Shown here: positions 58,140-64,000 of the stretch, one piece after another
Layout: each line of letters opens with the position of its first letter
Position numbering within the stretch: the stretch's first letter is position 1
Notes under the pieces: model-generated
The model's input: the letters and a program-made list of their open reading frames with translations, nothing else
Told to the model about the DNA's origin: nothing
The model's database searches: none
Position numbers and translations under genes: made by a program
Origin: GCA-2794515 sp033763335
Lineage (GTDB): Bacteria; Chloroflexota; Anaerolineae; Aggregatilineales; Phototrophicaceae
DNA: 64,000 nt
Direction: 5' to 3'
Assembly (NCBI GenBank): GCA_033763335.1
Contig: JANRKU010000086.1
Location: forward strand, 1-64,000

Positions 58140-60227
58140 TTATTCGTTTGCCAACACGTCTGCTGTGACCATATCCCCAGGTGGGGTGAAGATTTGTTCT
58201 GGGATGGTCGCCCCTGCCAAAATGCGGATAAGGGCATCTGCCTTCACTTGGCTAGAGATGGTACGGTCAATATCTACCGATGCCCGCATATATTGTCCTT
58301 GCCGAATGGCTTCGCGGGCGGCGGCATTGGCATCAATGCTGACAATGACCACTTGGTCTGTGGGGATATTGGCGGCTTTTAATGCCTCAATTGCGCCTAA
58401 TGAGCCTGCATCGTTAATGCTGACGATGACATCAAATTCGACCCCATCTGCCAATAATTGCTCAACGGAGGCTTTGCCAAAATCTTCGGTTGCGCCCAAA
58501 TAGCGCCCAACAATCGTGGCGTTAGGGGCAATGCTCAAGACCCCTTCTTCTAAACCATCGGCACGCGCTACGATGGCGGGCAGGTCTGGATAATCGAGGA
58601 TAATCACCCGTGCTTCGCCACCCAATTCATCCAAGATGATTTGCCCCGCAAATTGACCGGGCTTAAAACCAAGTCCATAGTCATCCCCAATGGTCACAAC
58701 CCCGCCATAACCATAGCCTTCGGCATTGCCCGAATATAGGGTTAGGGGGATATTGGCTTCGTCCAAAGACCGCAAGGTTTCGTCCATAATATTGATATTA
58801 AGCGGGCAAATCACAAACCCCACAGCGCCATCACTACGAGCTTGTTCAACAATAGATGGCTGACGACTTTCGTTGTTATCGGCATCATAAACAGTCGAAT
58901 TGATGTTATATGCCCGCAAAAAGTCGCCAATTTCACGCACACTACCCGAATGATATTCGCTGGTGCGGTTGCAGGCGATAATGGCAATAAATCCATCTCC
59001 CACACGCGCTTGTGCGAGGGCTATTTCTTCTGCGCTGGGAATGGTATCTTCAACCGTACCAGATTCGCCTACGAGGATAGTTGCAGATAGATTGCGTATA
59101 GCTTGCATGGTTTGGGTGGCATCAATAACCAGTTGTGCTTGTTCGGCGAGTTGTGTTTCATTGGCGACTTTTGCGACACCAGTCGCTTCTTGGTTGGTCG
59201 TATTTTGAGAATTGCTCATGAGGGCGAATAAAATCACCCCAATAATGAACACCCCGCTCAAAATGCCACCCAGCAACAATAATGAGTTATTAGAGCGGGG
59301 CTTATCGGCTAATACCGATTTGACATTTGGGGAACTGCCCGTACTCACCTTTCGGACTGCTACAGCAGGATAACTGCTTGACGCACTAAGGGTTAACCCA
59401 ACCGATTCACGCAAGGCTTTATCCATCTCGCCCATACTCTGAAAGCGTTCTTCTGGATTTTTGGCGATGGCTTTGAGGATGACCGCTTCGGTTTCTTGTG
59501 TGATGTCTGGATTATGAACACTGGGCGCTTCTGGCATTTTTTCCAGATGTTGATAGATGATAGACACCACATTGCTACTAGGCGAATCGAATGGTGGTTT
59601 GCCTGTGAGCATTTGATAGAGGATGATGCCCATGCTATAAATATCGGAACGATGGTCTACACCATCTCCCCGCAATTGCTCTGGCGACATATAGGCAGGT
59701 GTCCCCACAATATTGCCAGTACGGGTGATATTTTCTGTCCCATGAATCCATTTTGCCAACCCAAAGTCGGTGAGATGGGCATTGCCCGCATCATCCAACA
59801 TGATATTACTGGGTTTGAGGTCACGGTGAACCACACCTTTGCTATGGGCATACGCCAACCCGCGTGCGACTTGGCTAAAAAGCTCGACAGCGCGATTAAT
59901 GGGGATTTGCCCCTTGTTCATAATTTCTGTGAGCGTACCACCCCGCAATAGGCGCATTGCCAAATAGAGGACATTGTCTTGAATCCCATAATCATATACG
60001 GGCAAGACATGGATATGCTCTAATGAGGCAACGACTGCCGCCTCTTGTGCAAAGCGATTGCGAAATTCCGTACCGCGCTCTAATAGGTCATCTACTTCGA
60101 TGACTTTTAATGCCACATCACGATTCATGGCAGATTGATGAGCGCGGTAGACGGTTGCCATTCCGCCACGCCCAATGCGGTCTAAAACCGTGAACCCACC
60201 AACTTGCTTATTGATTAAATCGGGCAT
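58140..60227 (-). CDS. Ser/Thr kinase fused to a periplasmic binding-protein-like domain
   Basis: 695 residues. Kinase domain (about 8-275): G-R-G-G-M-A-T-V, V-A-L-K-V-I, H-R-D-L-K-P-S-N and D-F-G-L-A. A helix at about 320-345 (LLLLGGILSGVFIIGVILFAL) crosses the membrane. The outer part (about 400-690) is a Peripla_BP_4/LacI-like fold: F-I-A-I-I-A-C-N-R-T, a D-G-A-V-G-F-V-I-C-P middle, I-P-L-T-L-Y-S-G, D-V-I-V-S-I-N-D-A-G-S-L-G and V-V-I-V-S-I-D-A. It likely binds a sugar or similar ligand outside and signals to the kinase inside. No partner ABC transporter lies next to it. Confidence 0.85.
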   Translation of the reverse strand: MPDLINKQVGGFTVLDRIGRGGMATVYRAHQSAMNRDVALKVIEVDDLLERGTEFRNRFAQEAAVVASLEHIHVLPVYDYGIQDNVLYLAMRLLRGGTLTEIMNKGQIPINRAVELFSQVARGLAYAHSKGVVHRDLKPSNIMLDDAGNAHLTDFGLAKWIHGTENITRTGNIVGTPAYMSPEQLRGDGVDHRSDIYSMGIILYQMLTGKPPFDSPSSNVVSIIYQHLEKMPEAPSVHNPDITQETEAVILKAIAKNPEERFQSMGEMDKALRESVGLTLSASSSYPAVAVRKVSTGSSPNVKSVLADKPRSNNSLLLLGGILSGVFIIGVILFALMSNSQNTTNQEATGVAKVANETQLAEQAQLVIDATQTMQAIRNLSATILVGESGTVEDTIPSAEEIALAQARVGDGFIAIIACNRTSEYHSGSVREIGDFLRAYNINSTVYDADNNESRQPSIVEQARSDGAVGFVICPLNINIMDETLRSLDEANIPLTLYSGNAEGYGYGGVVTIGDDYGLGFKPGQFAGQIILDELGGEARVIILDYPDLPAIVARADGLEEGVLSIAPNATIVGRYLGATEDFGKASVEQLLADGVEFDVIVSINDAGSLGAIEALKAANIPTDQVVIVSIDANAAAREAIRQGQYMRASVDIDRTISSQVKADALIRILAGATIPEQIFTPPGDMVTADVLANE

Positions 60228-60334
60228 CGTTGCCTCACAATCTATGGATGAAAAAACAGCGCGATGAATATACCCTTAATTATTCCGTGAAAATTCAAAT
60301 GTCGCAAGCAATTCATCTTAAGTTTTCATGAATT

Positions 60335-62902
60335 TTACAGGATATTGAGCGGGTCTAGCTCTAATGACCAGTCTCGGCGGATATTTATGCCCTCTAAAAG
60401 GCGCGTTGGGGCAACACAAACCGCCAATACATGCCACCGATAGACCTTATTAATTTTGCCAAAAAAACAGGGGGCAGGGGCAATGAGGTTTATGGGGATT
60501 TCGGTTTGCTCACTCAAACTTTTCAACATTTTGGCGGCGATGACTGCTTCATCATGGGCATGACCTTCCCGCTCCGATTGACACAAAATGCGGATGATAT
60601 GGCGGAAGGGTGGGTAGCCAATATCGCGCCGATAGGCAATTTCTTGGGTATAAAAACTGGCATAATCATGAGATTTTGCCGCTTGTATGGCGTAGTGTGT
60701 GGGTTGATAGGTTTGTAAAATCACATCCCCGCCCAAAATGCTCCTACCCGCACGTCCCGCTACTTGGGTGAGCATCTGAAAGGTGCGCTCCCCAACCCGA
60801 AAATCGGGCAAGCCCAATTCGGTATCGGCGCTCATAACACCCACCAATGTCACGAGGGGTAAATCGAGTCCTTTGGCAATCATCTGTGTGCCAATCAGCA
60901 CTTGTGCATCTTGTTTAGCAAATCGGCTCAGGATGACCTCATGGGCGAGGGGTGTGGTGGCTGTGTCGGAATCCCATCGGATGGTGGAAATATGCGGAAA
61001 ATGGGTTTTGAAGGCGCTCTCGACCTGTTGCGTTCCTGCGCCAAAAAATTTGATGCGACCAGACCCGCAATTGGGGCATTTTTGTGGGGTTGGCTCAGAA
61101 AATCCGCAATGATGACAGCGCAGGGCGGTTTGATTATCATGATGGGTGAGCGGGGTATCGCAACGCGGACATTTTGCGATATACCCACAATCCCGACAAA
61201 AAACGTAGGTCGCTGTGCCACGCCGATTCAAAAACAAGATGGCTTGCTCATCTCGCGCAAACACCTCATGCAAACTCGCTTGCAAGCGCCTGCTGAACAT
61301 ATCCGTATTGCCTGCAATCAATTCTTGGCGCATATCCACGATTTGCACAGGGGGCATGTCGCTGATATAGCCATCGGGGGAATCGTGTGTGGGTTGATAG
61401 TGCGGTTGGCGGTTAATGCGGTTGGCTTGGCTGAGTACCGCGTGCCGATGTCCTAAAATGCGATTGGGCATATTGAGCAAGGTCAATGCCCCCGATTGGG
61501 CGCGGTAATACGTGCCAATATCGGGCGTGGCACTTCCGAGCAATAACACACCCTCATTATGGCGCATCCGAAATTCTGCCACACTCCGCGCATGATAATA
61601 GGGCGGGGTCATGGGGGGTGACTGTTTATAGCTATGGTCGTGTTCTTCATCCAAAATAATCAGCCCCAAATTTTGTAATGGGGCAAAAACCGCCGAGCGT
61701 GTGCCGATAATCACGCGGATGTCGCCCTTGCGTGCGCGATTCCATGTGGCTTTGCGGTCTGTATTGCGGAGACTACCATGCGTCAATCCGATGACGGATA
61801 AGCCTTCTTCCCCCAAAATATCGGTCTGCGAGGCAAATCGGGATAGCACCCGTTGGATGGTTTGGGCGGTGAGGGCAATTTCTGGCACTAAAAATAAGGC
61901 ACTTTTGCCTTTTGCGAGGGTATGCTCAATGGCACGCAAATAAATTTCGGTTTTGCCACTGCCCGTCACCCCATGCAATAAAAATCCGCTATATTTAGCC
62001 ACATCCAGCGCATTGCGGATGGGATGCCATGCGTTCCGTTGGTCATCGGTGAGGCGGGGCGGGATAACAGGCACAAATGGGTGCAAGGTATTGGCGAGGT
62101 GGTCACGTCCTTTGGGTTTTTCACCAGCATGAATAAATCCTGCCTGTGCAAGCCGTTTGAGGTCGTCTAAGGTCGCGCCTGTTTGGGCATAGAGCCAGCT
62201 CACATCCATCGGTTTTATTTCGCGCCCCAAAACGCGCAAAATATGGTCATCCATCGCGCCACCGCGCAAATCGAATAAAATATCTTCGGCATTATCTGCC
62301 AGCGCCAACACACCATCACCTAAATCGTGTAATGCGTCCGCTTCGATGAGTTTATTCACCGTTCCGCGCCCTATGGCGGGTAATTTGACCAATTCTTTGA
62401 GATGAAAAGTTGTTTGTCCCTCTGCATGGGTATTGATGAGCCACTCTAATAATAAGGTGTGGCGATTGGGCTTGCCCAAATTTCGGCGGATATGCGGGAT
62501 GTCATCGGGTGAGATGGCGATTTCTGCCACCTGAATACGGGGAACAGTGGGTTTATGCAAATCGGCTGTATGCGGATTGATGAGGTTGGGAGGCAATAAT
62601 AACCACAGGCACATGCCAAGCGGGGTGAGGTAGGTTTGGTGCATCCACCATGCCAATGCCAATTGGTCGGCGGTCATGGGCGGATGTGCCTCTAAGATGG
62701 CTTCGATGGGTTTGGTCGTAATGGTGGGGTTGGGATTTTCTGGCGATAATGCCACGACCACACCCACATCGGTGGCTGTGCGAAATGGCACGCGCACCAA
62801 TTGCCCCATCTGAATTTGCGCCACTAGGTCATCTGGAACATGATAGGTAAAGGGTGTATTGACATTGATATTGAGCGCGACTTGTGCGAATACTGTGTCC
62901 AT
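60335..62902 (-). CDS. priA: Primosomal protein N' (replication restart helicase)
   Basis: 855 residues. Helicase motifs: G-V-T-G-S-G-K-T-E-I-Y (Walker A), L-D-E-E-H-D (Walker B) and L-G-S-A-T-P-D; the zinc-binding part has C-R-D-C-G-Y, C-P-R-C, C-H-H-C-G and C-P-N-C-G. The N-terminal DNA-binding domain (V-R-V-P-F-R-T and so on) is also seen. It restarts stalled replication forks by loading DnaB. Length is slightly longer than E. coli PriA (732). ATG at 62902. Confidence 0.95.
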   Translation of the reverse strand: MDTVFAQVALNINVNTPFTYHVPDDLVAQIQMGQLVRVPFRTATDVGVVVALSPENPNPTITTKPIEAILEAHPPMTADQLALAWWMHQTYLTPLGMCLWLLLPPNLINPHTADLHKPTVPRIQVAEIAISPDDIPHIRRNLGKPNRHTLLLEWLINTHAEGQTTFHLKELVKLPAIGRGTVNKLIEADALHDLGDGVLALADNAEDILFDLRGGAMDDHILRVLGREIKPMDVSWLYAQTGATLDDLKRLAQAGFIHAGEKPKGRDHLANTLHPFVPVIPPRLTDDQRNAWHPIRNALDVAKYSGFLLHGVTGSGKTEIYLRAIEHTLAKGKSALFLVPEIALTAQTIQRVLSRFASQTDILGEEGLSVIGLTHGSLRNTDRKATWNRARKGDIRVIIGTRSAVFAPLQNLGLIILDEEHDHSYKQSPPMTPPYYHARSVAEFRMRHNEGVLLLGSATPDIGTYYRAQSGALTLLNMPNRILGHRHAVLSQANRINRQPHYQPTHDSPDGYISDMPPVQIVDMRQELIAGNTDMFSRRLQASLHEVFARDEQAILFLNRRGTATYVFCRDCGYIAKCPRCDTPLTHHDNQTALRCHHCGFSEPTPQKCPNCGSGRIKFFGAGTQQVESAFKTHFPHISTIRWDSDTATTPLAHEVILSRFAKQDAQVLIGTQMIAKGLDLPLVTLVGVMSADTELGLPDFRVGERTFQMLTQVAGRAGRSILGGDVILQTYQPTHYAIQAAKSHDYASFYTQEIAYRRDIGYPPFRHIIRILCQSEREGHAHDEAVIAAKMLKSLSEQTEIPINLIAPAPCFFGKINKVYRWHVLAVCVAPTRLLEGINIRRDWSLELDPLNIL

Positions 62903-62940
62903 GCCTAGATGATAACATAATTTCCCCCTTAAAAGCCAAA

Positions 62941-62957
62941 CGACCCCAGTGGGGTCG
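62941..62957. terminator. Short GC hairpin between genes
   Basis: Perfect stem cgacccc / ggggtcg with loop agt, between the lipoprotein end and the priA start. Weak T-rich tail on the minus strand. Confidence 0.4.
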
Positions 62958-63072
62958 CGTGGTTATCGGGGAAGTTTTAATTTGACGGAGTGGTGGGGGC
63001 ATCGCCCGTCAAACTATGTATAGAATATCATGCCTTTATGCCTTCAAAATGGACGGAAAGGCTACGGCTACC

Positions 63073-63879
63073 CTACGCTGGTGGGGCAGGATGGAGGCGG
63101 GTGATATTGGGAATTTGCAAAATGACGACGAAATTTCCGTCTAATTGCCCAAATTGCAAATCGGGGGTACTGCGTTGCAAATATATCCATAATAGGCGTA
63201 ACCCTTGCCCTGTAATCCATTGTGGCTGACCACTATCGGCAACGGCTTTGAGGTCTAAGCCTGTTACGGTTGGCTCCCATAACACCGAATTGGCGTTGTT
63301 ATTGAAGGGTGCTTCGCGCACACTCAACCATGCCCCTTGTGGCTCATATTCTTGGGGTTGTGGGGTGAGTTCTTGACAAGCCGTCAGAATTTCTGCGAAG
63401 TAGTTGGTGGGCCATCCGCCAAAAGCATCGCTATTATGGGCAATGCCGTTCACATTCAGGTATAACGTCTCGACCACAGGGGTGACGCTATTCATTTGTA
63501 TATCGAGTTCTGTCTCGTAGCGATAAATTTCTTTATAGATGGTTAGCCATTCGACAAAACGGCGAATCCGTTCATCATCCAACGGACCAAATAGCACTTT
63601 GACCCCGCCAGAGCCTGTTTCTTGTGACCAAACGACTGTGCCATCACCATAAATGGTGCAGAATGGCACTTCTCCGCCCAAGAAAAAGGGGTCGGTGTTG
63701 GGGTCTGGGGAGACATCGGCGCGGAAAACGATATAGGATGGGTCGCGTTCCCATTGAATGACCATATTCGGTTCTGGGGTGGGTGCGGGGGTGGCGGTTG
63801 CGCCTGTATCGCCCACAATAGATTGACAAGCTGTTAAGAGTGACAAGGTGAGGATTAATAGACAAAAACGTAATTTCAT
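63073..63879 (-). CDS. Lipoprotein of unknown function
   Basis: 268 residues. Signal peptide with lipobox L-L-T-A-C and then a Thr/Pro linker. The mature part has beta strands (I-V-F-R-A-D-V-S; F-C-T-I-Y-G-D-G-T-V-V-W; V-K-V-L-F-G-P-L-D-D-E-R) and a helix (RIRRFVEWLTIYKEIY). The G-D-G-T-V-V-W loop and later Y-F-A-E-I-L-T-A-C segment do not give a family. It is on the outside face of the membrane. It ends 171 bp before the priA start and could share a transcript. Confidence 0.6.
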   Translation of the reverse strand: MKLRFCLLILTLSLLTACQSIVGDTGATATPAPTPEPNMVIQWERDPSYIVFRADVSPDPNTDPFFLGGEVPFCTIYGDGTVVWSQETGSGGVKVLFGPLDDERIRRFVEWLTIYKEIYRYETELDIQMNSVTPVVETLYLNVNGIAHNSDAFGGWPTNYFAEILTACQELTPQPQEYEPQGAWLSVREAPFNNNANSVLWEPTVTGLDLKAVADSGQPQWITGQGLRLLWIYLQRSTPDLQFGQLDGNFVVILQIPNITRLHPAPPA

Positions 63880-63963
63880 AGGTGATGTCCTTCAATCTCT
63901 TGAACGGCATAATTGCCGTCCCTATAATTATAGCTCTATTGGTTTTTCGTACATGGTTTGTAG

Positions 63964-63983
63964 GGACATGATATATCATGTCC
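63964..63983. repeat. 20-bp perfect palindrome ggacatgatatatcatgtcc
   Basis: Perfect palindrome preceded by TGTAGG. It is another member of the GTAG-led REP-like set, with a different core from the others. A weaker dyad (acggca / tgccgt) lies near 63903-63918. Confidence 0.85.
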
Positions 63984-64000
63984 ACTTTTGGAATACATCT

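Overview
The window reads as ordinary chromosome from a bacterium of the Chloroflexota, most likely an Anaerolineae-type lineage. This is inferred from gene content and style, not from a marker tree. The evidence is three multidomain Ser/Thr protein kinases with fused sensor or effector modules, many signal-peptide or lipoprotein genes built from small repeats (SH3, PPC, CHRD, TPR, FG-GAP-like), a YfhO-flippase fusion, a MGDG-synthase-like GT28 enzyme, moderate GC, and short intergenic gaps with TATAAT boxes and AAGGA-type ribosome binding sites. I saw no rRNA, tRNA, CRISPR array, prophage or replication origin. Housekeeping anchors are priA, holA, surE, murJ, manA and a fused sat-cysC.

Layout. 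1-6.6 kb: partial DUF4258 gene, giant YfhO/Wzx fusion, a tandem pair of small paralogues with an HNH nuclease, and a secreted three-repeat protein behind an operator-like repeat. 6.7-15 kb: GNAT, SH3 lipoprotein, secreted HExxH protein, DinB, C39-like/TPR protein, CHRD protein, surE, membrane protein. 15-22 kb: remnant of a REP-associated transposase with its palindromes, cell-wall amidase, glutaredoxin/hydrolase pair, secreted repeat protein, kinase-AAA-TPR regulator. 22-30 kb: VOC protein, trehalose-synthase-like amylase, strongly promoted unknown gene with a leader hairpin, murJ/rfaE2-like pair, sat-cysC. 30-38 kb: FkbM methyltransferase/GT28 pair, hydrolase, GntR regulator overlapping a kinase-propeller gene, manA, RelE-type toxin-antitoxin. 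37.7-43.8 kb: nucleoside/BMP-type ABC transporter followed by holA. 43.9-50.7 kb: envelope-stress cassette (CsbD, YggT, YtxH, GlsB), NarL-type two-component system, a complete IS, TPR protein, second GlsB-like gene. 50.9-64 kb: large surface protein, hairpin cluster, DUF6391 pair, VOC pseudogene, PPC-repeat protein, ArsR regulator with operator, kinase fused to a sugar-binding-type domain, priA, lipoprotein.

Most striking are repeated DNA structures. A hairpin family has two nested stems whose sequences change together, while the linkers TA and RYAT (usually GTAT) stay fixed; there are five copies, four just downstream of genes. A second set of 20-bp palindromes is often preceded by GTAG and sits beside a REP-associated transposase remnant. 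The IS is flanked by a perfect 20-bp direct repeat that is itself a terminator hairpin. Among proteins, the best leads for uncharacterised biology are the small-protein/HNH module, the ABC permease with a roughly 350-residue insertion, the kinase-binding-protein fusion, and an alpha/beta hydrolase that has lost its serine next to a glutaredoxin.
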